Assembly: GCA_041582875.1 (NCBI GenBank)
Contig: JBFHGX010000011.1
Coordinates: 1 to 48,545, forward strand
DNA from: UBA6244 sp041582875
GTDB taxonomy: Bacteria > Bacteroidota > Bacteroidia > Bacteroidales > F082
Length of the DNA stretch: 48,545 bases
Direction of reading: 5' to 3'
Numbering within the stretch: position 1 is the stretch's first letter; every line of letters starts with the position of its first letter. A model generated the notes under the pieces. The model did no database searches. It saw nothing but the letters and a program-made list of their open reading frames with translations, and was not told where the DNA came from. This document shows, in pieces, positions 17,237 through 25,675 of the stretch. The position numbers were made by a program, and so were the translations under genes.

Positions 17237-20026
17237 ATGAGTGAGATAGAAGAACCCAGAGAAGAGGAAAACGCCAACCTGGTACCAAAAGAAGAAGGTC
17301 ATCGCACAACCTATTTGAGAGGCATGTATGAAAACTGGTTTCTTGATTATGCCTCATATGTTATACTTGAACGCGCTGTACCTGAAATCGACGACGGACT
17401 AAAACCTGTGCAACGGCGAATTTTGCATGCCATGAGCCGCTTGGATGATGGCAGGTACAATAAAGTAGCCAACATCATCGGTCATACCATGCAATTCCAC
17501 CCTCATGGTGATGCCTCTATTGGCGACGCATTGGTTCAACTTGGTCAGAAAGAATTGCTTATCGACATGCAAGGAAACTGGGGTAACACACTCACCGGTG
17601 ATAGTGCTGCAGCACCTCGATACATTGAAGCCCGGCTATCGAAATTTGCCAAAGAAGTGGTTTTTAATCCTAAAACAACTCACTGGAAACCTTCTTATGA
17701 TGGAAGGAACAAGGAACCCTGTTCACTTCCGGTAAAATTCCCGCTTCTATTGGCGCAAGGAGTGGAAGGAATTGCAGTTGGACTGGCCTCGAAAATTCTC
17801 CCTCACAACTTCAACGAACTCATCGACGCTTCCATTAATTACCTGCAGGGGAAAGAGTTTGAAATTATTCCCGATTTCCTGACAGGAGGCATGGCTGATT
17901 TTTCAAAATACAACCAAGGGTTGCGAGGAGGAAAAGTTAGGGTAAGGGCAAAAATTTCGCAACACGACAAAAAAACACTGGTTATTAACGAAATCCCTTT
18001 CTCCACTAACACGACCTCATTAATCGACTCCATTGTTGCTGCCAACGATAAAGGCAAGATTAAAATCAGAAAAATTGATGACAACACTGCTGAAAACGTG
18101 GAGATTATGATCCATTTAGCCAGCAATGTTAGTCCCGACCAAACCATTGATGCTTTGTATGCATTTACAAATTGTGAAATATCCATTTCACCAAACAACT
18201 GCGTGATCGAAAAAGGAAAACCCCGGTTTGTGAGTGTAAACGAAATCTTGATCAATAACACTGAACACACCGTTACCCTGCTGCGAACCGAATTGGAAAT
18301 CCGACTCAACGAGCTGGAAGATCAATGGCACAATGCCTCATTAGAAAAAATATTTATCGAAAATCGCCTTTACCTCGACATTGAAGATTGCGAAACCTGG
18401 GAAAGTGTTCTTTCTACCATCGATCAGGGACTTGAGCCTTGGAAACCAAAACTGCGCAGACCTGTCGTTGAAGACGATTTAATCAGACTGACGGAAATAA
18501 AAATTAAACGCATCTCTAAATACAATGGCTTTAAAGCCGAAGAGCAAATCCTTAACCTCGAAGGTGAAATGGAAGAGGTTAAAAACCACTTACAACACCT
18601 GATTGACTATGCCATCAATTATTTCAAACAAATAAAAAAGAAATACGGCAAGGGAAAGGAAAGAAAAACAGAAATCAGAAATTTTGATGTAATCAATGCC
18701 AGCAATGTAGCAGTAGCCAACGAAAAATTATATGTGGATCGCGAAGGCGGATTTGTGGGTACTTCCCTCAAAAAAGATGAGTATGTTACAGAGTGTTCCG
18801 ACATCGACGATATGATTGCATTCCGTGAGAATGGCACCTTTATTGTTTGTAAGGTAGCTTCTAAAGTATTTGTTGGACAAGGGATTATTCATATCGACGT
18901 ATTTAAAAAAAACGATGACCGAACCATTTATAACATGGTTTACCGAGATGGAAAACTTGGCAACTATTATGTGAAGCGATTTGCTGTACTTGGCGTTACG
19001 CGGGATAAAGAATACGATCTGACCGCGGGAAAAGAAGGGTCGAAAGTGATTTATTTTACAGCCAATCCCAATGGAGAAGCTGAAATAGTGAAAGTTTCAT
19101 TACGCCCACGCACCAAGCTCAAAAAACTCAATTTCGACTTCGACTTTAGCACGCTGGCGATCAAAGGAAGGGCTTCCAGAGGCAACCAACTTACAAAAAA
19201 TGCAGTGAAATCAATTACACAGCGCGAAGAAGGAGTCTCCACTCTCGGCGCGCTTAACATATGGTACGATGACACCGTCAGGCGACTGAATAGTGATGAA
19301 CGAGGAGAGTTTATTGGCGAATTTACTGGAGATGATAAAATCCTGGTTATTCTGTCCACTGGGGAATTTAAATTAACCGGATACGATCTGAATACCCATT
19401 TTGATGATGAAATGATCTCCATTTCAAAATACGATCCGGAACTAATAATCAGCTCAGTATACTACGATGGTGAACAGGGAAAATACTATGTAAAACGGTT
19501 TCAGGTGCCCGATAACAGCGTAGCCAATAAAAACTACCTGTTTATCAGTGAAGGAAAAGGATCGAAAATGATCAAATTTTCGTTTGATTTTTTGCCCCGG
19601 ATTTCATTTGAAGTAAAAAAAGAAAATAGCAACAATTTCGAAGGAGAAGTAGTTCTTTTGGCAGATTTTATTGGCGTTAAAAGTTTTAAAGCCAAAGGCA
19701 AGAAACTTTCCAACGACAAACTGAAAGCCATTAAGCTAATCGATCCCCTACCCTACACACCACCTGAGACAAAACCTGAGGATGAAAATTTGGATGAAAC
19801 ATCAGAAAATGACACTGAAGAAAACGATCATTCATCAGAAGAAAAATCGACTAATGAGGTGAGTGAACCGGAAACCGTAAAAAAGGAAGAGTCTTCTTTA
19901 AAATCGGATGACCAAAAGCCAATAGAGATTCCAAAATCTCTAACAACAAAAATACCGGTAAAACCACCTTTACCAAGGAAAAAGAAACCTGAAGACGAAC
20001 CCCCTCAGTTGGAATTGGAATTTTAG
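17237..20026 (+). CDS. parC: DNA topoisomerase IV subunit A
   Basis: 929 residues from the ATG at 17237. The frame is open further upstream to a TTG at 17171, but that extension has no family resemblance. The subunit cuts and rejoins DNA in the type IIA enzyme that unlinks daughter chromosomes. The catalytic tyrosine is Y129 in AAAPRYIEARL; the proline and isoleucine around it resemble Bacteroidota ParC rather than GyrA (AAAMRYTE). Winged-helix and tower domains are followed by a C-terminal region with irregular beta repeats. The last 90 or so residues are low-complexity, first very acidic and Glu/Ser-rich, then Pro/Lys-rich, ending LELEF. The ParE partner is not in the window. GyrA is the alternative, but the active-site context argues against it. 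Confidence 0.88.
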   Translation: MSEIEEPREEENANLVPKEEGHRTTYLRGMYENWFLDYASYVILERAVPEIDDGLKPVQRRILHAMSRLDDGRYNKVANIIGHTMQFHPHGDASIGDALVQLGQKELLIDMQGNWGNTLTGDSAAAPRYIEARLSKFAKEVVFNPKTTHWKPSYDGRNKEPCSLPVKFPLLLAQGVEGIAVGLASKILPHNFNELIDASINYLQGKEFEIIPDFLTGGMADFSKYNQGLRGGKVRVRAKISQHDKKTLVINEIPFSTNTTSLIDSIVAANDKGKIKIRKIDDNTAENVEIMIHLASNVSPDQTIDALYAFTNCEISISPNNCVIEKGKPRFVSVNEILINNTEHTVTLLRTELEIRLNELEDQWHNASLEKIFIENRLYLDIEDCETWESVLSTIDQGLEPWKPKLRRPVVEDDLIRLTEIKIKRISKYNGFKAEEQILNLEGEMEEVKNHLQHLIDYAINYFKQIKKKYGKGKERKTEIRNFDVINASNVAVANEKLYVDREGGFVGTSLKKDEYVTECSDIDDMIAFRENGTFIVCKVASKVFVGQGIIHIDVFKKNDDRTIYNMVYRDGKLGNYYVKRFAVLGVTRDKEYDLTAGKEGSKVIYFTANPNGEAEIVKVSLRPRTKLKKLNFDFDFSTLAIKGRASRGNQLTKNAVKSITQREEGVSTLGALNIWYDDTVRRLNSDERGEFIGEFTGDDKILVILSTGEFKLTGYDLNTHFDDEMISISKYDPELIISSVYYDGEQGKYYVKRFQVPDNSVANKNYLFISEGKGSKMIKFSFDFLPRISFEVKKENSNNFEGEVVLLADFIGVKSFKAKGKKLSNDKLKAIKLIDPLPYTPPETKPEDENLDETSENDTEENDHSSEEKSTNEVSEPETVKKEESSLKSDDQKPIEIPKSLTTKIPVKPPLPRKKKPEDEPPQLELEF

Positions 20027-20148
20027 CAACATTAAAAAAATGTCGCTTTTGGCAATCCTTCGCATCAAAAATGCAAAGAAATGTATGAAAACACTGACTA
20101 AAAAACGTACTGAAATAATTACTTGGGATCTTGTAATCACGTTGAAAA

Positions 20149-20178
20149 AATTATAATCGCACTTACGCGATTATAATT
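20149..20178 (-). terminator. Intrinsic terminator of the acyl-CoA synthetase gene
   Basis: A perfect 12-bp stem (20149-20160 with 20167-20178) with a 6-base loop starts 3 bases beyond the minus-strand stop codon. On the minus strand it runs into six Ts. It lies between the convergent parC and synthetase genes, closer to the latter. Confidence 0.8.
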
Positions 20179-20181
20179 CTA

Positions 20182-21843
20182 CTATACGCCAACAGCTTGC
20201 TGGGTATATAAGAAACGCTTAATTTTTTGAGTAGCCGTTTTCTGAAACGGATCGGCATGTACCACAACCAATTGAATACGTGAGAACTTACTCACTTGCT
20301 GATTTACATAATCGCGCAACTCCACCGTAAGTTCTTCACACTTGGCTTCAGCATATGCAGACACTTCTTCTTTCATGCTGCGGTATTGCTGTTCTATTTC
20401 TTCACGATTGAAATGCACCAGTGCTACCAGTTTTCCTTTTTGCTCCACAACTACAGATTCAACAACATGCTTAAAGTTGTTAATGATGGATTCAATATCT
20501 TCGGGGAAAATATTCTCGCCACCGGCACCTATAATCACATTTTTACGTCGACCTTTGATAAAAACGTATCCGGTGTTGTCAATCACACCCAAATCACCTG
20601 TTTTAAACCAACCATCTTCGGTTAGGACTTCTTTGGTTAATTCAGGCTCTTTGTAATAACCCTGCATCACATTAGGCCCTTTAGCCCAAATTTCACCTTC
20701 ACCAGTCCAACGGTCTTTTTCTACAATTTTGAGCTCAACGCCTTCCATAGCAGGACCTGTTGACTGCCATTTGCCCGCAAAAGGAGCCACACCAGCCAAC
20801 AAAGGAGCCGTCTCTGTTAATCCGTACCCAATGGCATAAGGAAATTTAGCTTCAATTAAAAACCGCTCTACGGTTCCGCTTAACTTAGCTCCACCAATAC
20901 CGAAAAATTTCAGTTCACCGCCAAAAGTACGCATGAGTTTCTTTCCAGCCAACAAATTGAATTTTTTTCGTAGCGCCGGAATCTTATACAAAACCCGTGT
21001 TGCCCATTTATCGTTAAATGCAGGTAATATTTTAGCCTTATAAATTTTTTCGATAATCAAAGGAACAGTCAGCATGGCTGTGGGACGAACTTCCTTAAGG
21101 GCAGGAAGCAAAACAGCAGGAGTTGGTGGTTTCCTCAAATAATAAATACATGCACCTCCTACCATTGGCAATACAAACGCGATGGTATTTTCATAAGTAT
21201 GTGACAATGGCAACACCGAAAGCATCCGATCGGTTTCCATAATGGGCTGAATAGTTCTACCCTTCACAGCAGTAAAGGAGATGTTACGATGTGATAACAT
21301 AACCCCTTTACTTTTCCCGGTAGTTCCAGATGTGTATATGATAGCAGCCAGATCTTCCTCTGCTACGTAGTAATTTTTCTTAGGTATTAAATCTGAATCA
21401 AACGCTACGCTATTATAATCGGAAGCTACCACAGAGTAATTATCAATTAAAATCCTGTTTTTAAGATAATTTCCCTGAACATCATTAATCTTATATTGCA
21501 AACCTGAAGAAACAAAAATGGCTTTTGATTCAGAATGATGCAATACATTTTTCACCTCATCCAGACTAAAATCGGGAAGTAATGGAACGACTACAGCTCC
21601 CATTCCGGTTATAGCCAAATAGGCCATTCCCCAATTCGGCATATTGGCACTCAAAATAGCCACTCGGTCGCCCGGTTCAATATCCAAACGCTCCAGCATA
21701 GCCTGAAGTGCAAGAATGGTTTGATTGGCATCATTATAGGTGACAGGAGTATCGCCAACAAAGGCCAAAAAAGGATGTTCGCCAAAACGGCTAACAGAAT
21801 TTCTGAATAAATCAGGTAAGGTGTAGGATGAAGAAGTATCCAT
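20182..21843 (-). CDS. Long-chain fatty acid-CoA ligase (AMP-forming)
   Basis: 553 residues from the ATG at 21843. A TTG 33 bases further upstream is rejected because it would overlap the promoter box. The enzyme activates fatty acids with ATP and CoA through an acyl-adenylate. ANL-family motifs in order: the P-loop YTSGTTGKSKGV, the adenylate-binding GYGLTETAP, WFKTGDLG, and the hinge GRRKNVIIGAGGENIFPEDIE, with the catalytic lysine region TATQKIKRF near the C-terminus. Membrane association is likely peripheral. It lies 105 bases downstream of punA but carries its own minus-7 box and terminator, so it is probably a single-gene unit. The substrate chain length cannot be read from the sequence. 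Confidence 0.9.
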   Translation of the reverse strand: MDTSSSYTLPDLFRNSVSRFGEHPFLAFVGDTPVTYNDANQTILALQAMLERLDIEPGDRVAILSANMPNWGMAYLAITGMGAVVVPLLPDFSLDEVKNVLHHSESKAIFVSSGLQYKINDVQGNYLKNRILIDNYSVVASDYNSVAFDSDLIPKKNYYVAEEDLAAIIYTSGTTGKSKGVMLSHRNISFTAVKGRTIQPIMETDRMLSVLPLSHTYENTIAFVLPMVGGACIYYLRKPPTPAVLLPALKEVRPTAMLTVPLIIEKIYKAKILPAFNDKWATRVLYKIPALRKKFNLLAGKKLMRTFGGELKFFGIGGAKLSGTVERFLIEAKFPYAIGYGLTETAPLLAGVAPFAGKWQSTGPAMEGVELKIVEKDRWTGEGEIWAKGPNVMQGYYKEPELTKEVLTEDGWFKTGDLGVIDNTGYVFIKGRRKNVIIGAGGENIFPEDIESIINNFKHVVESVVVEQKGKLVALVHFNREEIEQQYRSMKEEVSAYAEAKCEELTVELRDYVNQQVSKFSRIQLVVVHADPFQKTATQKIKRFLYTQQAVGV

Positions 21844-21862
21844 ATTTTCAATTAAAGTGAGC

Positions 21863-21870
21863 CAAAGATA
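21863..21870 (-). promoter_or_regulatory. Putative minus-7 box (TATCTTTG on minus strand) for the acyl-CoA ligase
   Basis: Perfect TAnnTTTG on the minus strand, 19 bases before the ATG at 21843. It overlaps the region that an upstream TTG start would translate, which supports the ATG. No TTG at minus-33 spacing. Confidence 0.5.
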
Positions 21871-21948
21871 CAACAAACTAAATATAAAAGAGAATTGTTA
21901 AGAATCTTTAAGGTTACAACACCGCACTTTTTCATAAAATAAATCAGA

Positions 21949-22761
21949 CTAAAGCGCTGAAATCAATCGTTTAAAGAGTTTTATCAAATCTTTTTCGGCC
22001 AAGGCTGCATTGGCCAAAATATCAACTATATTGGCGGGCTTTAGATTATCCGGATCGCACAAATCGGTAACAACAGAAATAGCCAAAACTTTCATTTTCA
22101 TGTGATTTGCTACAATCACCTCAGGGACTGTGGACATACCCACCACATCGGCCCCCATGAGTTTTATGAACCGGTATTCGGCCCTGGTTTCCAGACTGGG
22201 GCCAATCCAGGCCACATAAACACCCTTATTAAGTGTGATAGATTCCTCTTGAGCAATTTTTTCCATCTGAGCCATGAGTTCAGCATCATAAGGCGCACTC
22301 ATATCCGGAAAACGCGGACCAAATTCCTCATGATTCATACCAACCAATGGATTTCCGGGCAACATGTTAATGTGATCATCAATGAGCATTAACGAGGCTG
22401 GTTTATAGGAAGGATTAATTCCTCCGGCTGCATTTGAAACCAATAAAGTTTCAACACCAAGAAACTTCATCACCCTTACACCAAAAGTGATTTGATCGAA
22501 AGTGTACCCTTCATAAAAGTGAAACCGACCACTCATAACCACCACAGGTTTCCCTTCTATGGTTCCGAAAAGTAGTTTGCCTGAATGGGATTCAACAGTC
22601 GACTCAGGAAAATGTGGGATATCTTTGTAATCAACACTTTTGGTCACTACAACATCCTTGACCATACCGCCAAGACCTGTTCCCAACACTACCCCTATTT
22701 TAGGGCTACCTACACCCATTTTATGGAGAAATTCAACCGCTTCTTTTACTTTTTGCAACAT
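21949..22761 (-). CDS. punA: Purine-nucleoside phosphorylase
   Basis: 270 residues, the length of the trimeric PNP family. It splits inosine or guanosine with phosphate into base plus ribose-1-phosphate for purine salvage. Visible family features: the phosphate-binding glycine-rich start VVLGTGLGGM, the phosphate loop histidine in RFHFYEGY, LLVSNAAGGINPSY, WIGPSLETRAEYR, the MGADVVGMSTVPEV base-site stretch, and the late ISVVTDLCDP. The start ATG (22761) lies 16 bases from a minus-7 box. The gene is divergent from the CotH gene. Nothing unusual was seen. Confidence 0.93.
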   Translation of the reverse strand: MLQKVKEAVEFLHKMGVGSPKIGVVLGTGLGGMVKDVVVTKSVDYKDIPHFPESTVESHSGKLLFGTIEGKPVVVMSGRFHFYEGYTFDQITFGVRVMKFLGVETLLVSNAAGGINPSYKPASLMLIDDHINMLPGNPLVGMNHEEFGPRFPDMSAPYDAELMAQMEKIAQEESITLNKGVYVAWIGPSLETRAEYRFIKLMGADVVGMSTVPEVIVANHMKMKVLAISVVTDLCDPDNLKPANIVDILANAALAEKDLIKLFKRLISAL

Positions 22762-22777
22762 AGCTTTGAGTTTTATG

Positions 22778-22785
22778 CAAACATA
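22778..22785 (-). promoter_or_regulatory. Putative minus-7 box (TATGTTTG on minus strand) for punA
   Basis: Perfect TAnnTTTG on the minus strand, 16 bases before the punA ATG, in the 91-base divergent gap with the CotH gene. No clear minus-33 element. Confidence 0.5.
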
Positions 22786-22852
22786 CGGAATACATACAAA
22801 TAGCGGCTTTCATTTAAGAAAACCTTACCTTTACCCCAAAATTTATTTCTCC

Positions 22853-25060
22853 ATGAAAAAACTTTTCTTGCTCGTAATTTTAATTCAGTTTTCGGTATAT
22901 TTCTCCAATGCCCAGAGCTATTTTCCCGAAAACGGACCTCTTTACATTGATACTGTAGTTCCCCGAATTGATATTACAATCAATCCCGATACCCTAGACT
23001 GGATTTACGATCATCCGGACAGCGACATAGAGTTTCATGCAAAATTCGTTTTCAATAATGGCACCATTGTCGACACCATCGACCCGGTTGGTTTTCGCTT
23101 GCGCGGAAATACTTCAAGACAATCTGCTAAAAAGTCATTTAAAGTTTCTTTTAACACCTTCACTTCGGGCGGGAAATACTATGGAGTTGAAAAACTCAAC
23201 CTCAATGGCGAGCATAACGATCCAAGTATTATACGATCGAAAGTCATGTGGGACATGTTCAGAAAAATGGAGGTTCCTGCACCACGCGCCAACCATGTTC
23301 AACTGTACATCAATGGAAATTATCATGGTCTGTATATCAATGTGGAACACATAGATGAGGAGTTTGTACTAACAAGATTTGGAAACAACGATGGAAACCT
23401 TTTCAAATGCCTGTATCCTGCGGATCTCGACTACCTCGGATCAAATCCTGATCTGTACAAAACAGGTGCATACACACTAAAAACCAACGAGGAAGCAGAC
23501 GATTACACTGATCTAGCCAATTTCATTAATGTATTAAACAACGCCTCCAACAACAATTTGGTGTGTCAGTTAGATGACGTTTTTAATACCTACGATTACC
23601 TAAAGGTGGCTGCCGCCGATGTATTTTGCGGTAACTGGGATGGCTACATTTTCAATAAGAACAACTACTACCTTTATCACAATACGGCTACCGGTAAAAT
23701 GGAATATATTCCTTACGATGTGGATAACTCCTTCGGCATAGATTGGTTTAATATTGATTGGGCGACCCGAAACATATACAATTGGCAAATGGGTAACGAA
23801 CCCAGACCACTGTACACACGCGCAATGGATTTTCCGGAACTAAGAAACCAATATAGTTTCTACGCTCATGCAATGATCAACAATATCATAGATATCGACT
23901 CCCTCATCCAAAGCATCAGCAATAGGCGCGATATGATTGCGCCCTATGTAATCGATGACCCTTACTACCCGTTGGATTATGGATATACTTACAACGATTT
24001 CCTTAATTCGTTCACTCAAACTATTGGAGCTCATGTAAAAATTGGGCTATTCCCCTATTTGAACCAACGTAAAAGTGCCACCAATGCCCAATTGGAAAAC
24101 AATACCATGATGCCCGTCATTAATTATATTCAACATGAGCGTGAAGCCGGACAGCAAATATGGATTAAGGCATATGTACAAGTTTACGAACAACCTGCAT
24201 TAGTAAAGGTGCGCTATTCCATCAATGATGGAAATACTCAGGAAACTGATTTACAACATATTGGCAATGGCATATACTCAACCACCCTCACCAACATTAC
24301 CGAAGAGTCAATGGTGAGTTATCAGATTTCTGCAACAGACAATATCGGCCAGGAACAAATACTTCCTTGCAATATGATTGACATCCATCCGGCCACGGGA
24401 GACACTCCCCTATTGTTTATTAACGAATTAATGGCTGACAATGCCAACACCATTGCAGATGAAGGTGGAAACTATAGCGACTGGATAGAAGTATATAATG
24501 GCGATAGCGAATCAGTAAATTTGGAAGACTTTTACTTAACCGACAACCTCGATTCACCCAATAAATGGCAAATGCCAGCCATTACGCTTGAACCGGGTCA
24601 TTTTGAACTGTTTTGGGCTGACGGCGATCCTTCATTGGGCGACCATCACACCAACTTCAAGTTGAGTAAAGACGGTGAGGAAGCAGGCATTTTCTCAAGT
24701 GATCAAATAGAAGTTGATGCAGTTGTTTTCGGAACCCAATCAGAAGACATCAGTTTTGGCCGGTTTCCGGATGGAACTTCAAGTCTGCAGTTCTTTAACA
24801 CACCTACACCTGGTGCATCCAACATTCCCAATGGATTGGATGAATTCGACAATCAATTTCTGCTGATTGCCTATCCAAATCCCGCTACAGGAGGCTTAGT
24901 TCACCTAAATCAATCTACATCTGTTCAGGTATTTAATTCAACCGGAAAGCTTATGTACACTGGCACACAGGTAAACTCAATCAACATCGATCAATACACA
25001 CCCGGCCTGTACATTCTTATTAGTGAAAACGGTGGTCGTTTCAAGCTTATCGTAAATTAA
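22853..25060 (+). CDS. Secreted CotH-kinase family protein with lamin-tail domain and T9SS sorting domain
   Basis: 735 residues from the ATG at 22853, chosen because it begins a classic signal peptide (MKKLFLLVILIQFSVYFSNA). The longer open frame upstream would run antisense through the punA start. A CotH domain occupies about 30-430: FRLRGNTSRQSAKKSFKVSF, VEKLNLNGEHNDPSIIRSK, GLYINVEHIDEEFV, and the acidic site EYIPYDVDNSFG. CotH proteins of spore coats are atypical protein kinases, so extracellular phosphorylation is possible. A lamin-tail domain (about 525-655) begins at LFINELMADN. The last 70 residues are a type IX secretion sorting domain (YPNPATGG ... GLYILISENGGRFKLIV). The protein is therefore probably exported through T9SS and released or surface-attached. 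The substrate is unknown. Confidence 0.9.
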   Translation: MKKLFLLVILIQFSVYFSNAQSYFPENGPLYIDTVVPRIDITINPDTLDWIYDHPDSDIEFHAKFVFNNGTIVDTIDPVGFRLRGNTSRQSAKKSFKVSFNTFTSGGKYYGVEKLNLNGEHNDPSIIRSKVMWDMFRKMEVPAPRANHVQLYINGNYHGLYINVEHIDEEFVLTRFGNNDGNLFKCLYPADLDYLGSNPDLYKTGAYTLKTNEEADDYTDLANFINVLNNASNNNLVCQLDDVFNTYDYLKVAAADVFCGNWDGYIFNKNNYYLYHNTATGKMEYIPYDVDNSFGIDWFNIDWATRNIYNWQMGNEPRPLYTRAMDFPELRNQYSFYAHAMINNIIDIDSLIQSISNRRDMIAPYVIDDPYYPLDYGYTYNDFLNSFTQTIGAHVKIGLFPYLNQRKSATNAQLENNTMMPVINYIQHEREAGQQIWIKAYVQVYEQPALVKVRYSINDGNTQETDLQHIGNGIYSTTLTNITEESMVSYQISATDNIGQEQILPCNMIDIHPATGDTPLLFINELMADNANTIADEGGNYSDWIEVYNGDSESVNLEDFYLTDNLDSPNKWQMPAITLEPGHFELFWADGDPSLGDHHTNFKLSKDGEEAGIFSSDQIEVDAVVFGTQSEDISFGRFPDGTSSLQFFNTPTPGASNIPNGLDEFDNQFLLIAYPNPATGGLVHLNQSTSVQVFNSTGKLMYTGTQVNSINIDQYTPGLYILISENGGRFKLIVN

Positions 25061-25138
25061 CAATTGTTAAAAACACATAATGCCATACGATTGAATGAGT
25101 AAAGCCGTTTTACATACTCAACTAACTATACCAAAACA

Positions 25139-25645
25139 ATGGTCTACAACACCAAACTAACAATAACTAACACCAACAAATTTTTATTGACGGCGTTTAT
25201 TATTATCACCATAAGCATTAATCTGGGAGCTCAAAACACCACCGAAATGAAAGATCAAAATACGCCTAAAACAGAAAAAGATTGGTCGAAAGACCTAAGT
25301 CCTGAGCAATATCGCGTGCTTAGGGATTGTGGAACAGAACCTGCCTTTACAGGAAAATATGTCAATCACCATGAGGATGGTTTTTATTATTGTGCTGGAT
25401 GCGGAGCCAAGCTATTCAATTCCGAAACAAAATATGATTCAGGTTCGGGTTGGCCAAGCTTTTATAAGGCTGTAGCCGATAGCAGCATTGTTAAAGTGCT
25501 CGACAAAAGTTATGGCATGATCCGCACCGAAATAAAATGCGGAAATTGTCAGGGACATCTGGGACATTTATTTAACGATGGACCAAATCCGACAGGTATG
25601 CGTTTTTGCGTGAACTCCCTTAGCCTCGAATTCAAGAAAGATTAA
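25139..25645 (+). CDS. msrB: Exported peptide-methionine (R)-S-oxide reductase
   Basis: 168 residues. The enzyme reduces R-methionine sulfoxide in proteins. An N-terminal hydrophobic segment (about 14-31, ending NLGAQ) looks like a signal peptide or anchor, so action in the periplasm is likely. The MsrB domain fills about 50-168. Zinc site: C85, C88, C134, C137. Catalytic cysteine: C157 in RFCVNSLSLEF. The common resolving-cysteine position in the SGSGWPSF loop is serine; C64 in RDCGTE may serve instead (inference). It lies 78 bases after the CotH gene and 30 bases before a sensor kinase on the same strand, with no clear promoter in either gap, so co-transcription is possible but unproven. 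Confidence 0.92.
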   Translation: MVYNTKLTITNTNKFLLTAFIIITISINLGAQNTTEMKDQNTPKTEKDWSKDLSPEQYRVLRDCGTEPAFTGKYVNHHEDGFYYCAGCGAKLFNSETKYDSGSGWPSFYKAVADSSIVKVLDKSYGMIRTEIKCGNCQGHLGHLFNDGPNPTGMRFCVNSLSLEFKKD

Positions 25646-25675
25646 TCGCATCAACCATTTGATTAAATACATCCT

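Noticed and set aside
22640..22852. N-terminal extension of the CotH protein (start at 22640)
   Set aside because: It would be antisense to the punA start and hides a perfect signal peptide that begins at 22853.
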